Shown here one piece after another: positions 1 through 8,608 of a DNA stretch of 64,000 bases. A program made the position numbers and the translations under genes. The stretch covers positions 1-64,000 of the forward strand of contig NZ_JAABRQ010000007.1 of NCBI RefSeq assembly GCF_011390835.1, in the 5' to 3' direction. The notes under the pieces were generated by a model, which saw nothing but the letters and a program-made list of their open reading frames with translations, had not been told where the DNA came from and ran no database searches. Within the stretch, counting starts at the first letter, position 1, and every line of letters begins with the position of its first letter. The DNA is from Hydrogenophaga sp. (GTDB lineage Bacteria; Pseudomonadota; Gammaproteobacteria; Burkholderiales; Burkholderiaceae_C).

Positions 1-156
1 CCAACATCGCAGAATCACGGGCGCAACGAAACGCCAACAACGTAGCCGGAGCGTCTACCGCGCGAGCGGTTTAGTCCGCAGGCTGATTGTGGCCGTTGAG
101 ATTAGAAAACGGATGTCGAACTGGCGCACACAGCTTCGCTCGTGCATGGGCCGCAC

Positions 157-1059
157 TCAAGCCTTGTGCCGGACCCGCCAACCGCCAGTTGGCAAGCGAG
201 CCAAGTTCAGCGCGTTCCCGGCCAGGATCAGGCCAATGCCCAATAACGTGAATAGATCCAACCCTTCCGAGTACGCCAGCCAGCCAACGAGCGCGGTCAA
301 CGGCACGCGCAGGAAGTCCATCGGTACGACAACGGTGGCATCTGCATGCTGCATCGCCCTAGCGAAGCAGTAGTGAGAGTAGGTTCCGCAGAACGCCACC
401 ACCACCACCCAGCCCCAGCCCTGGCCAGAAGGCCATTGCCAGACTATGAGCGCCGGTACCAGCCCGATCGCGCTTTGCACCACCAGCATCCAGAAGCTGA
501 TCGCGACTGCTGCGTCCGTGCGGGTCAGGGACTTCACCAGGACGACGGAGATTGCGAACCCGACGGCCGAGACAAGCGCAATCAGCTGCCCGATGTCGAT
601 CTCGCCCGCGCCTGGGCGCACGATCACTGCCACGCCCACCAGCCCCAGTAGCACCGCGAGCCACTTCCGGCCGCTCATCCGCTCGCCGAGAAAGACCACT
701 GCCAGGGCCGCCGACCATATCGGCATGGTGAATTCAATGGAAACCACCTGTGCGAGCGGGATCAGTGTCAGGGCCACAAACCACCCGTACTGCGCGGCAT
801 AGTGAATGGTATTGCGCAGCGCGTGTTGGGGCAGCCGTTCGGTCCGGACCGCGCTAAGACCTCCCGCTGCACGTACCAGCGGCCAGAGCATTGCCATACC
901 CAGAGTTGAGCGCAGCAGCATGATCTGGAAGACCGACAGTTCGCGCGCGGCCTCGCGCCCAGCAACCGCTATCACCACCATCAGCGTCAGCCAGCCGGCC
1001 ATCCAGCCTGCAGCACGAGCGAGTTGGGTATCGGAGCGGGGCTGCATCGCCGGAAGCAT
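157..1059 (-). CDS. EamA/DMT-family transporter
   Basis: Predicted inner-membrane permease of the drug/metabolite transporter superfamily. The 300 residues contain about ten hydrophobic segments arranged as two EamA halves (roughly residues 15-140 and 150-290), which is the standard length and architecture. The family exports or imports small metabolites; nothing here fixes the substrate. The ATG at 1059 was chosen; an in-frame ATG at 1047 is also possible. No gene lies close on the same strand, so it looks monocistronic. The 156 bases to its left hold nothing I can identify. Family assignment is firm, function is not. Confidence 0.85.
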   Translation of the reverse strand: MLPAMQPRSDTQLARAAGWMAGWLTLMVVIAVAGREAARELSVFQIMLLRSTLGMAMLWPLVRAAGGLSAVRTERLPQHALRNTIHYAAQYGWFVALTLIPLAQVVSIEFTMPIWSAALAVVFLGERMSGRKWLAVLLGLVGVAVIVRPGAGEIDIGQLIALVSAVGFAISVVLVKSLTRTDAAVAISFWMLVVQSAIGLVPALIVWQWPSGQGWGWVVVVAFCGTYSHYCFARAMQHADATVVVPMDFLRVPLTALVGWLAYSEGLDLFTLLGIGLILAGNALNLARLPTGGWRVRHKA

Positions 1060-1283
1060 AGCTGAGCGGCTGCCCCTTGATTTCAGGCAGGTGGGCGGTA
1101 AAAGTGTTGGAGTTCTGCCGGACGCTGAGAAGCCAAAGAGGTCTTTCGGAAGTCTGCGATGAACAAAGGCAATCGCTGCAAACCCGAAGTTGAAAAACTG
1201 AAGGTCTCTTCAAGGCTGCAAGCCGTCGATCGTGATCGATACCCTTCACTGACGCCCTGACCAATGTCCTACCAGGCCCTCCC

Positions 1284-1574
1284 TCAGGTCTCGCCGACCA
1301 CGTCCCCTGCGTCCTTGGCCGCTTGCCCGCTCAGGTGCGCAGGCAAGCGGTTGAGCATCCAGCGCATGGCCAGCGGGATCAGCACCAGGTCGTCCACCAG
1401 GCCGAGCACGGGGATGACGTCTGGCAGCAGGTCCACCGGGGAGATGAGGTAGAGCACCAGTCCGGCGCTGCCCAGCTTCAGCCACAGGGGTGCCTCGGGG
1501 TGGCGCAGGGCAAGCCACAAGCGGCGCGCGTCTCCGCGCACAGCCACCCACAAGACGGACAGGCGTTTCAACAT
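1284..1574 (-). CDS. YkvA family protein (DUF1232)
   Basis: Small 96-residue membrane-associated protein. The central hydrophobic stretch carries the DUF1232 signature SPVDLLPDVIPVLGLVDDL (about residues 45-63), followed by a second hydrophobic helix. The family has no established biochemical role. The ATG at 1574 is preceded by a good AGGAG ribosome binding site about eight bases upstream. It stands alone between the EamA transporter and the VWA gene. The 224 bases to its left (1060-1283) show no convincing gene. Confidence 0.85.
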   Translation of the reverse strand: MLKRLSVLWVAVRGDARRLWLALRHPEAPLWLKLGSAGLVLYLISPVDLLPDVIPVLGLVDDLVLIPLAMRWMLNRLPAHLSGQAAKDAGDVVGET

Positions 1575-1727
1575 GGCAGCACTCCTTGGGTTTGAGACAG
1601 ATCTAGGTACATGGGGGTTTCAAGCCGTTTGACAAGCGATCAGCCGCTCAGTTCACGCCCGCTCCACATGGACCAAAACCGCCAGCACCTAGCCCACTGT
1701 CCTCAGACGAGGGTGCAAGAAACCTAC

Positions 1728-3206
1728 CTAGCGCCGGATTGCGTTCGGAAAGTACATCGCTGTGAGGCTGCGGCTGTGCACCGGCGAAAAATTGTCGGCG
1801 AGGTGGGTGCTGGCCTGGCCGTATCGCCGCCAGTCTCGCACCCAGTGCAGGCGGTCGCAGACTTCAGTCAGGCCCACGGTCTCGCGGTCACCGATCAACA
1901 CGCCGTGCACGCGCAAGCCCAGGCGCTGCTTGGCGTCGCGCAGAGCGACCAGCGTGGCGTGGGTGACGCCGAATTCGCCGTCGCTCACGATCAGCAGGTC
2001 AGCCTCGGCCCAGCCCTGGCTTTGCACCGTGGCGATGGCGCGCTCCATCGGTGTCTGCACGTCGGTACCACCGTCAAAGCTCTGCCCCATCAAGTCGAGC
2101 AGGGCATTCAGGCCGGTGGCGTCGAGCGTGAGGTCTTGCTCCAGCAGTTCATCAGGGCCGCCAAAGGCCATGAGGCGGCAGGCGCGTCGCCCAGCGTGGG
2201 CGCTGCGCACGGCTTGCAACACGCAGGCCTTGGCCACCTGCTCGGGTGCGCCCTGCATCGAGCCCGAGGTGTCGAGGCATACCATGAGCGGACCTCGGCC
2301 CAGCGTGGTCGGGCGCTGGCGCCAGGGCGTGCGCTGCGCTGTGGCGGTGGGGCGCGCGGCAGGGACGCGGGCGCGGTCGTCGTAGGTGAACAGCTGGGCT
2401 TCGGCAAAGCGCGCGCGCCACAGCCGGCGCAGCACCGGGTGGCCCAGGTGCTGCAGCTCGCCCCCGGTCATGCGCGCCAGGTTGCGCGAGCGCCGCACGC
2501 CGTCCACCGCAGTGGGCTCGGGCCGCCGCGTGTCGTCATGTGTAGCCTGCTGGGCCACCGACATATCCGGGTACGAATCGGGGCGAGCTTGCTGGGCCGG
2601 GGGCGCGTGTGCGTGCACCTGGCGTCGGCCCACCTGGTCGATGAAACTGGCCAGCGCCGGCTGGCGTTGCAGCAGCGCGCCGATGCGCTGCGCCTCCTGC
2701 CATTCGCGCCGACTGAGCTGGCCGCGCAAATCGTCCCAACGCAGGTGCGCCAGATCGCCCAGCGATTGCAGCAGCGCCAGCACCTCATCCCAACCCTGGC
2801 GCTGCACGTCCCAGCTGGCCAGAAAAGAGGCGCGCATGTCCTCGATGGCGGTGGCGCGGGTGACGCCGTCGGCCCGGTCGATCAGGCCATCCAGGTGCCA
2901 CAGCAGGCTTTGCATCACCTGGAGCGCCAAGGGCTCGCTGCCCTGCGTGAGCGCGGGCAAGGACAGCTCGGCCAGCAGCGGCCGCAGGGCCTGAGTGGCC
3001 TCGGCGTCGCCAAAGTCCAGCGATGCCTCGGGCAGGTGGCCGGCCATGAGTGCGGTGCGCCAGGCTACCAGATCGTGCAACCGCCGTGCGGCCACGCCGC
3101 TGCTGCACACCACCGCCCAGCGCCAGAGCTCGCGCGGCAGTCCGTCCAGGTGCTGGTAGGGTTGGTCTGCCCGGGGGGCGCCCAGGGCGCTTAGTGCGCC
3201 GACCAT
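1728..3206 (-). CDS. viaA: VWA-domain protein, ViaA-like partner of the MoxR ATPase
   Basis: Protein of 492 residues with a helical N-terminal region and a C-terminal von Willebrand A domain. The metal-ion-dependent adhesion motif DTSGS starts at residue 312, with the later conserved Thr in GGTD. Length and layout match ViaA, the VWA partner that works with the RavA ATPase (in E. coli linked to respiratory-complex and envelope homeostasis). The frame stays open further upstream, but the ATG at 3206 is preferred: it overlaps the end of the ATPase gene by 16 bases and homology-like sequence begins there. The overlap implies translational coupling. The exact client is unknown. Confidence 0.8.
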   Translation of the reverse strand: MVGALSALGAPRADQPYQHLDGLPRELWRWAVVCSSGVAARRLHDLVAWRTALMAGHLPEASLDFGDAEATQALRPLLAELSLPALTQGSEPLALQVMQSLLWHLDGLIDRADGVTRATAIEDMRASFLASWDVQRQGWDEVLALLQSLGDLAHLRWDDLRGQLSRREWQEAQRIGALLQRQPALASFIDQVGRRQVHAHAPPAQQARPDSYPDMSVAQQATHDDTRRPEPTAVDGVRRSRNLARMTGGELQHLGHPVLRRLWRARFAEAQLFTYDDRARVPAARPTATAQRTPWRQRPTTLGRGPLMVCLDTSGSMQGAPEQVAKACVLQAVRSAHAGRRACRLMAFGGPDELLEQDLTLDATGLNALLDLMGQSFDGGTDVQTPMERAIATVQSQGWAEADLLIVSDGEFGVTHATLVALRDAKQRLGLRVHGVLIGDRETVGLTEVCDRLHWVRDWRRYGQASTHLADNFSPVHSRSLTAMYFPNAIRR

Positions 3207-4576
3207 GTCACGGGCGCCGGCTCTGTGGGCGGCGCCTCGGCCGACACCGGCAGTTCGGCGAAGCCGTCCCGCGCGGCCTGCAGGCGCTGACACCAATTGT
3301 GCAAGCGGTCGCAACGCGCGGTGTGCTCGTTGCAGATGGCGTCGCGCCAAGAGGGCGGTAGCCAGGCGTATGCCCGCGCCTCGGTGATGATCTGCCTGGC
3401 CAGGGTTTCGGTGTCGTCGCGCAGCGACTGCAGCTGAAGCAGCAGTGCGTCGCACTGCGCCACGCGGGCGGCGATGTGGATGCGGCTGAAGTGGTGCTGG
3501 GCGCGATCGCTGGTGATGCGCACCATGTCGTCGCGGGCGGCGTCGGGGCCTACGATAGCGCGCGCTAGGGCCAGCTTGCCCGCGTTGTCGTCTTGCACGT
3601 CGGCGGGCGCGCGGCGCTCAATATCGAGTTGCTGTTCAAAGGCCTGAACCGCGCGCTCCAGGCCATCCAGCGGCATGGGCTCGGTGCGCGCCACGCGGTG
3701 CAGAAACCATTCGCGCCAGGCAGGCACCTCGACCGGGCCCGACGCCAACACAAAGGGCAGCACCCAGAGGTCCCAGGGTTGAACCACCTTGGCTTGCTGG
3801 CTGGCGGCCTGCACTTGCAGCAGCGTCACCAGCTGGCGCCAGCGCCGGTCGGACACGGGGTATTCGGACTGGCTGGCTTGGTTGCGCGCCGCCAGCAGAT
3901 GGGCCAGCACCGGTTCACCGAGCGCCACTGTGGGTGCCTGTTCTCGCAGGGCCTGCAACTGCTGCGGCGCGAGTTGCGCCGCCGGGGGAACCTCGGTCAA
4001 GGAAGCAGGCGGGTCGGTGAGCAGCTGGGTGAAATGCGCGTCGTCCACCGGCAACACCGGCACGCGCAGCAGAAAGCGGTCGTAGAAGGCCAGCAGGCTG
4101 TCGTCTTGCGGCTGCTCGTTGCTGGCGCCCACCAGGCAGCGCAGCGGTACCGCGAGGCGCTGGCTGCCGTTGTCGAACTGGCGCTCGTGAAGCAGGCTGA
4201 GCAAGGTGTTGAGGATGGCCGAGTTGGCCTTGAACACCTCGTCGAGAAACACCACCTCGGCGGCAGGCAGGTAGCCCTCGGTCAGACGCTCGTAGCGGTC
4301 TTCTTCCAGCGCGCGCAGCGAGAGCGGACCGAATAGCTCTTCGGGCACGGTGAAACGGGTCAGCAGGCGCTCGAAGTAGCGGGCACCGGGCAACAGGCAC
4401 TGCAAGCGGCGCGCCAGTTCGCTCTTGGCGGTGCCGGGTGGCCCGAGGAGGAGCACGTGCTCACCAGCGACGGCCGCCAGCAGCAACACGCGAGCGGCCT
4501 CGTCGCGTTGCAGCAGACCACGCTCGAGCACAGCCAGGGCGGGTGCCCAAGGCAAGCCGGAGGGAGTTGCACTCAT
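3191..4576 (-). CDS. ravA: MoxR-type AAA+ ATPase, RavA-like
   Basis: AAA+ ATPase of 461 residues in the MoxR clade. Walker A GPPGTAKS is at residues 45-52, Walker B is FLDEVFKA, and the RavA-typical stretches TRFTVPEELFGPLS and ERLTEGYLPAAE are present. RavA-type ATPases act with VWA proteins as chaperone-like remodelling machines, and the next gene is such a protein. A TTG start at 4588 would add four residues; the ATG at 4576 is preferred. The pair is distinct from the second MoxR gene at 28.8 kb. The 147 bases upstream contain one copy of a dispersed repeat. Confidence 0.85.
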   Translation of the reverse strand: MSATPSGLPWAPALAVLERGLLQRDEAARVLLLAAVAGEHVLLLGPPGTAKSELARRLQCLLPGARYFERLLTRFTVPEELFGPLSLRALEEDRYERLTEGYLPAAEVVFLDEVFKANSAILNTLLSLLHERQFDNGSQRLAVPLRCLVGASNEQPQDDSLLAFYDRFLLRVPVLPVDDAHFTQLLTDPPASLTEVPPAAQLAPQQLQALREQAPTVALGEPVLAHLLAARNQASQSEYPVSDRRWRQLVTLLQVQAASQQAKVVQPWDLWVLPFVLASGPVEVPAWREWFLHRVARTEPMPLDGLERAVQAFEQQLDIERRAPADVQDDNAGKLALARAIVGPDAARDDMVRITSDRAQHHFSRIHIAARVAQCDALLLQLQSLRDDTETLARQIITEARAYAWLPPSWRDAICNEHTARCDRLHNWCQRLQAARDGFAELPVSAEAPPTEPAPVTWSAH

Positions 4577-4645
4577 CGTGTGATCCAAGGTACCACTACT
4601 TTAATGCGCACTGGTCTCCGGAGCGCGAGTCCAAACCCAAGTATG

Positions 4646-4720
4646 CGGTGGAACCGGCTTTGCCGAGCCACTCGCATCACCCCCCTCCCGGGGGTGACGC
4701 GAAGCGGCGCGGGGGGCGGG
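4646..4720 (+). repeat. Dispersed intergenic repeat, copy A
   Basis: GC-rich element between ravA and bktB. It begins with GTGGAACCGGCTTTGCC and contains a strong C-run/G-run hairpin (CCCCCTCCCGGGGG) followed by a GGCGCGGGGGGC tail. The same leader and hairpin layout recurs at 27514, 36841 (inverted) and, degraded, at 28700. It may also act as a transcription end for bktB, because it lies directly downstream of that stop codon. Confidence 0.6.
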
Positions 4721-4723
4721 TGT

Positions 4724-5908
4724 TTAAACCCGCTCGAAGATTGCCGCAATGCCCTGGCCGCCGCCGATGCACATGGTCACCAGCGCGTAGCGGCCCTGCA
4801 CACGCTGCAGCTCGTACAAGGCCTTGACGGTGATCAGTGCGCCAGTGGCGCCGATCGGGTGGCCCAGCGAAATGCCCGAGCCGTTGGGGTTGACCTTGGC
4901 CGGGTCCAGACCGAGCTCTTTGGTCACGGCGCAGGCTTGTGCGGCAAAGGCTTCGTTGGCCTCGATCACGTCGAGGTCCTTGACGGTGAGGCCGGTTTTC
5001 TTCAGCACTGCCTGCGTGGCCGAGATCGGGCCCACGCCCATGATCTTCGGGTCCAGCCCGGTGTGGGCGTAGCCGACCAGGCGCGCCATGGGCTTGGCAC
5101 CGCGCGCCTTGGCCACTGAGGCGTCCATCAGCACCACGGCCGCGGCCGCGTCGTTGATGCCCGAGGCGTTGCCGGCCGTCACGGTGCCGTTTTCCTTCAC
5201 GAACACCGGCTTGAGCTTGGCCATGTCTTCGGGTTTGCAGTCAGGGCGGAAATGTTCGTCGGTGGCCCAGGACACTTCGCCCTTGCGGCTCTTGAGCATG
5301 ACCGGAACGATCTGTTCCTTGAAGCGGCCTTCCTCGGTGGCGCGCTGGGCGCGGTTGTGGCTCTCGACCGCCAGCGCGTCCTGCATCTCGCGCGTGATGC
5401 CGTATTTCGCGGCCACGTTTTCGGCGGTGACGCCCATATGGATGTTGTGGAAGGGGTCGTGCAGCGCCCCGACCATCATGTCGATCATCTTGGTATCACC
5501 CATGCGGGCACCAAAGCGATTGGTCAGGCTGGCGTAGGGCGCGCGGCTCATGCACTCGGCGCCGCCGCCGATGGCGATGTCGGTGTCACCCAGCAAGATG
5601 CTCTGGCTGGCGTTGACGATGGCCTGCAGGCCCGAGCCGCAGAGGCGGTTGACGTTGTAGGCGGGGGTGGTCTCGGCACAGCCGCCGTCGATCGCGGCCA
5701 CGCGCGAGAGGTACATGTCGCGCGGTTCGGTGTTGACCACATGGCCGAACACCACATGGCCCACGTCTTTGCCGTCGACGCCGGCGCGGGCCAGTGTTTC
5801 CTTGACGACGAGCGCGCCGAGGGCGGTGGGCGGTGAATCTTTGAGGCTGCCGCCAAAGGTGCCAATGGCGGTGCGGGCTGCGGCTACGACGACGACTTCT
5901 CTGCTCAT
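4724..5908 (-). CDS. bktB: Beta-ketothiolase / acetyl-CoA acetyltransferase (BktB type)
   Basis: Thiolase of 394 residues that condenses or cleaves 3-ketoacyl-CoA with acetyl-CoA, used in polyhydroxyalkanoate synthesis or fatty-acid breakdown. The acylated cysteine is C90 in NRLCGSGLQA, the His lies in GHPIGATGA and the second catalytic Cys in MCIGGGQG. The NRLCGSG form and the 394-residue length match BktB. The ATG at 5908 has an AGGAG site about ten bases upstream; the frame is open further but without homology. A TTGAC-N4-GTCAA palindrome lies about 100 bp upstream. No phaC or phaB gene is nearby. Confidence 0.92.
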   Translation of the reverse strand: MSREVVVVAAARTAIGTFGGSLKDSPPTALGALVVKETLARAGVDGKDVGHVVFGHVVNTEPRDMYLSRVAAIDGGCAETTPAYNVNRLCGSGLQAIVNASQSILLGDTDIAIGGGAECMSRAPYASLTNRFGARMGDTKMIDMMVGALHDPFHNIHMGVTAENVAAKYGITREMQDALAVESHNRAQRATEEGRFKEQIVPVMLKSRKGEVSWATDEHFRPDCKPEDMAKLKPVFVKENGTVTAGNASGINDAAAAVVLMDASVAKARGAKPMARLVGYAHTGLDPKIMGVGPISATQAVLKKTGLTVKDLDVIEANEAFAAQACAVTKELGLDPAKVNPNGSGISLGHPIGATGALITVKALYELQRVQGRYALVTMCIGGGQGIAAIFERV

Positions 5909-6007
5909 GGGGTGTCTCCTGGAGGTGGTGTGTGGGGAATCCGACTGACCCCTGTTCGATGCAGCAGGCCAAGTGCCCATGGTAAGCGTGGCTCGCTTAC
6001 GCCAGGC

Positions 6008-6021
6008 TTGACGGGCGTCAA
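6008..6021. promoter_or_regulatory. TTGAC-N4-GTCAA palindrome (CRP/FNR-superfamily-like)
   Basis: Perfect inverted repeat TTGACGGGCGTCAA, 14 bp, between the histidine phosphatase stop and bktB. It resembles FNR/Anr boxes (TTGAT-N4-ATCAA) with one change per half. Its centre is about 106 bp upstream of the bktB ATG, so it could serve bktB; binding is inference only. Confidence 0.3.
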
Positions 6022-6037
6022 CCGCCTGCTGATGAGC

Positions 6038-6628
6038 TCAGAAGCTTTGCCGCGCCAGCACGCGCAGCCGGCCTTCGGCCATCTGCCCGGGTCGGGTCAG
6101 CAGCATCTCGCCCATGGCCACAAAGCTGCCGGTCAGCGCGCTGATGTTCACCTGGTGGGTCACCAGCACCAGGTTGCGTGGTGCCTTGAAATCCTGCAGC
6201 GCCTGCAGCACCGCCTGCGTCTGGCGCTCGCGGCCACCTTGCTGAAAGAACGAGTTGATGGGCGACCACACGGTGTGCCGGCCGAACGCCAGCTCGGCGG
6301 TGTCCACGCAGCGGCACCAGGCGCTGGATCGCACCTCGTCCAGCGCGATCTTTTCACGCTGGAACGCCGCCGCCACCCGCCTGGACTGCTCACGACCGGC
6401 CTCGCTGAGGTTGCGCTGGGTGCTGCAATCGCCGATGCGGAAGTTGGGTGGATCACCAATGCCGGACTCGGTCTGGGCGTGGCGCATCAGCAGCACGTTG
6501 CCGCCCTGGCGCAGTTGGGTCCAGAAATCGGCGGCTTCGGTCTTGTTCTGGGCGCGAGCGAGCAGCGGCCCGCCCAGCGCGAGGCCCAACAGCGACGAAG
6601 TGAAACGGCGGCGGGGCAGCAGGGACAT
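6038..6628 (-). CDS. Exported histidine phosphatase family protein
   Basis: Histidine-phosphatase (phosphoglycerate mutase-like) domain of 196 residues. The nucleophile motif is LMRHAQTE with H50, and a second active-site His sits in LVTHQVN near the C terminus. The N terminus has RRRFTS followed by a hydrophobic run ending ARA, a plausible Tat or Sec signal, so it probably acts in the periplasm. Substrate is unknown; the family includes SixA-like and phosphosugar phosphatases. The ATG at 6628 lies 39 bp after the SDR gene on the same strand, suggesting the end of one operon. Confidence 0.8.
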   Translation of the reverse strand: MSLLPRRRFTSSLLGLALGGPLLARAQNKTEAADFWTQLRQGGNVLLMRHAQTESGIGDPPNFRIGDCSTQRNLSEAGREQSRRVAAAFQREKIALDEVRSSAWCRCVDTAELAFGRHTVWSPINSFFQQGGRERQTQAVLQALQDFKAPRNLVLVTHQVNISALTGSFVAMGEMLLTRPGQMAEGRLRVLARQSF

Positions 6629-6667
6629 GGGTTCTCCGGTCGGGGATGGATGGACAGGTTGCTGGGG

Positions 6668-7447
6668 TCAGTCGCGCACGTCAGCCACGGGCTGCTGCCC
6701 GAAGTCGGGACGCTCCAGCCAGGCCAGCACGCGCTGGGCAGCAGCATCGGGAGATGTGAGCTGGCCCTGACGCTGGAGTTCCACGAAGCGTTCGCGGTCG
6801 GGGAACGCTGCTGGGTCGCCCGCACGCAGCTCGGTCTGCATGTCGGTGTCGATTACTCCGGGCGCGAGCGAGACCAGCAGCGCGCCGTGCGGACGTTGTG
6901 CTTCGTCCAGTGCGCTGCAGCGGGTGAAGTGGTCCATGCCCGCCTTGGCAGCGCAATACGGCCCTTGTGAGGCCATGGCGTGGCGCCCCAGGCCGGACGA
7001 AATGTTCAGCACCTTGCGTGAACCGCGCCAGCCCAGATCGACCCAGGCGCCGGTGGCGCCGAGGAACGCGGCGGTCAGTTGCATCGGCGCTTCCAGGCCG
7101 ACCCGCAGCGCGTTGGATAGTTGATCGGGCGGGCAGGTGTTGAGCGGGCCGATGGGGGCGAGCACACCCGCGTTGTTGATCAGGGTGGTGCTGTGCAGGC
7201 TTTCCGGATCGAGTCCGTGCAGCCAGTCTCGCAGACGCTCTCGGCTGGCCACGGTGTCGCTCAGATCCTGCGCCCATTGCAGCAGCGTAGCGCCGGCGGC
7301 CTCGGCCTGGCGCGCGAGCGCGGCGCTTTCATGGCGCGAGATGCACAGCAGCACCCGGTCGGGAGCCAGCAACTGCTGCGCCATCGCCAGGCCCATGCCG
7401 CGTGAGCCGCCGGTGAGGACGGTGAGGTGCTGGGGCGTGATGCGCAT
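6668..7447 (-). CDS. SDR-family NAD(P)-dependent oxidoreductase
   Basis: Classical short-chain dehydrogenase of 259 residues. The nucleotide-binding GGSRGMG is at residues 13-19, NNAG starts at residue 91, Ser is near 150 and the catalytic pair Y164/K168 lies in YCAAK. Substrate cannot be deduced; the length and general look recall benzil-reductase-like SDRs. The ATG at 7447 follows a GGAG site (TTTGGAG) at correct spacing, so the upstream TTG at 7459 is rejected. It starts 15 bp after the pseudouridine synthase gene. Confidence 0.88.
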   Translation of the reverse strand: MRITPQHLTVLTGGSRGMGLAMAQQLLAPDRVLLCISRHESAALARQAEAAGATLLQWAQDLSDTVASRERLRDWLHGLDPESLHSTTLINNAGVLAPIGPLNTCPPDQLSNALRVGLEAPMQLTAAFLGATGAWVDLGWRGSRKVLNISSGLGRHAMASQGPYCAAKAGMDHFTRCSALDEAQRPHGALLVSLAPGVIDTDMQTELRAGDPAAFPDRERFVELQRQGQLTSPDAAAQRVLAWLERPDFGQQPVADVRD

Positions 7448-7462
7448 ATTGATCTCCAAAGG

Positions 7463-8116
7463 TCAGAAAGGGCAGGTTGCCACAAAGTGAATGACTTCAC
7501 CGCTGTGCGGGTGAGGGCAGCTCAGGGCTTGTGCGTGCAGCAGCAGTCGCTGCGACGGATCGGGTGGATCGGCTGCGTAGAGCGGATCGCCCACGATGGG
7601 GTGGCCAATGGCTTGCAGGTGCACGCGCAGCTGGTGTGACCGGCCTGTGATGGGTTCGAGCGCGAGTCGCGTGTTGCCGTCGAGATCGGGGCCTGGCGGA
7701 TTCTCCAGGCGCCAGCGCGTTAGGCTGGGTTTGCCGGCGTCCAAACTCACGATGCTGCGCGGGCGATTCTGCCAGTCGAGCAGCAGCGGCAGATCGATGG
7801 TGCTCCAGCCGTTGTCGGGCTCGGGGTTGTGTAGCGTACCGGCGACCACGGCGGTGTAGCGCTTGTGCACCCGGCGTTGCTCGAACGCGAGGTTCAGCGC
7901 GCGCTGGGCCTCAATGCCGCGCGCCATAAGCACCAGGCCGGAGGTGGCCATGTCAAGACGATGCACGACGAGGGCGTCGGGCCAGCGCGCCTGGGCGCGT
8001 GCGCTCAAGCAATCCTGCTTGTCAGGCCCGCGACCGGGCACACAGAGCAGACCCGCGGGCTTGTCGAAGACCAGCAGCCTGGGGTCGACGTACAGCGGGT
8101 TCAGGTCGCCTCTCAA
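7463..8116 (-). CDS. RluA-family pseudouridine synthase
   Basis: Isomerises uridine in RNA. About 217 residues: an N-terminal LLVFDKPAG motif, catalytic HRLD with D55, and the family C-terminal motif GRSHQLRVHL. No S4 domain is present, as in short RluA members (tRNA/23S U746 type). No ATG is suitable. A TTG at 8116 overlaps the preceding stop codon as TTGA, and a CTG at 8104 has AGAGG just upstream. The TTG was chosen with low certainty. The long open extension upstream is a shadow of the neighbouring gene. Confidence 0.85.
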   Translation of the reverse strand: MRGDLNPLYVDPRLLVFDKPAGLLCVPGRGPDKQDCLSARAQARWPDALVVHRLDMATSGLVLMARGIEAQRALNLAFEQRRVHKRYTAVVAGTLHNPEPDNGWSTIDLPLLLDWQNRPRSIVSLDAGKPSLTRWRLENPPGPDLDGNTRLALEPITGRSHQLRVHLQAIGHPIVGDPLYAADPPDPSQRLLLHAQALSCPHPHSGEVIHFVATCPF

Positions 8117-8604
8117 GGCGCAGCGCCCGCGCCCAGCGCCTGGGCCACTTCGGCGGCGTCCAGGCTGCGCGCTGCACCAAAGCCGGCGACCTGGCGGGCA
8201 CCGCTGGGCTGCAGGCGAACAAAGCGGAAGTCGCCCAGCGCTGTCATCGGCTCGGCCTCCGGGAACCGTGCCAGGTAGGCGCTGCGGCACTGATGCGCGT
8301 CGTCGCTGCCGGGTTCGGCCCAGGCTGCGTCGACCGACAGCGTCACGCGCGCCAGCGCATGCACCGGCTCGCCATCCACCTCGGCCTCACACACCAGCAG
8401 TGTGGCGCGCGGGCTAGATTGCAGGTGGCGGCTGTGCGCGGCCAGCGCGCTGATGTGGATGACGATGCTGCCGGCGTGCGCGTCGATGGCAAAGGGCACC
8501 ATGGACACAAAGGGCCCACCGTCGGGGTCGAGCGTACCCAGGGCGGCGGTGCGGCGGCGCGATAGCAGTTCGCGCAGCGCCCGCGTCAGGCTGTGCTCGC
8601 TCAT
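8113..8604 (-). CDS. Pyridoxamine 5'-phosphate oxidase-like (HugZ-type) FMN-binding protein
   Basis: Split-barrel flavin-binding fold of 163 residues, with the early stretch AALGTLDPDGGPFVSMVPF typical of pyridoxamine-phosphate-oxidase-like and HugZ proteins. The C-terminal DUF2470 seen in longer heme-degrading HugZ proteins is absent, so heme oxygenase activity should not be assumed. The ATG at 8604 lies 4 bp after the OmpA-lipoprotein stop. The gene ends in a TTGA overlap with the pseudouridine synthase, giving a tightly packed operon. Confidence 0.8.
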   Translation of the reverse strand: MSEHSLTRALRELLSRRRTAALGTLDPDGGPFVSMVPFAIDAHAGSIVIHISALAAHSRHLQSSPRATLLVCEAEVDGEPVHALARVTLSVDAAWAEPGSDDAHQCRSAYLARFPEAEPMTALGDFRFVRLQPSGARQVAGFGAARSLDAAEVAQALGAGAAP

Positions 8605-8608
8605 GCGC

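Noticed and set aside
1..156. Possible partial gene or RNA at the left edge
   Set aside because: No reading frame, cloverleaf or conserved motif could be supported.
1611..3194. 527-residue reading frame on the plus strand opposite the ViaA-like gene
   Set aside because: It has no recognisable domain and is composed of Gln/His/Arg-rich low-complexity sequence typical of a GC-rich antisense shadow. The opposite strand carries a clear VWA protein.
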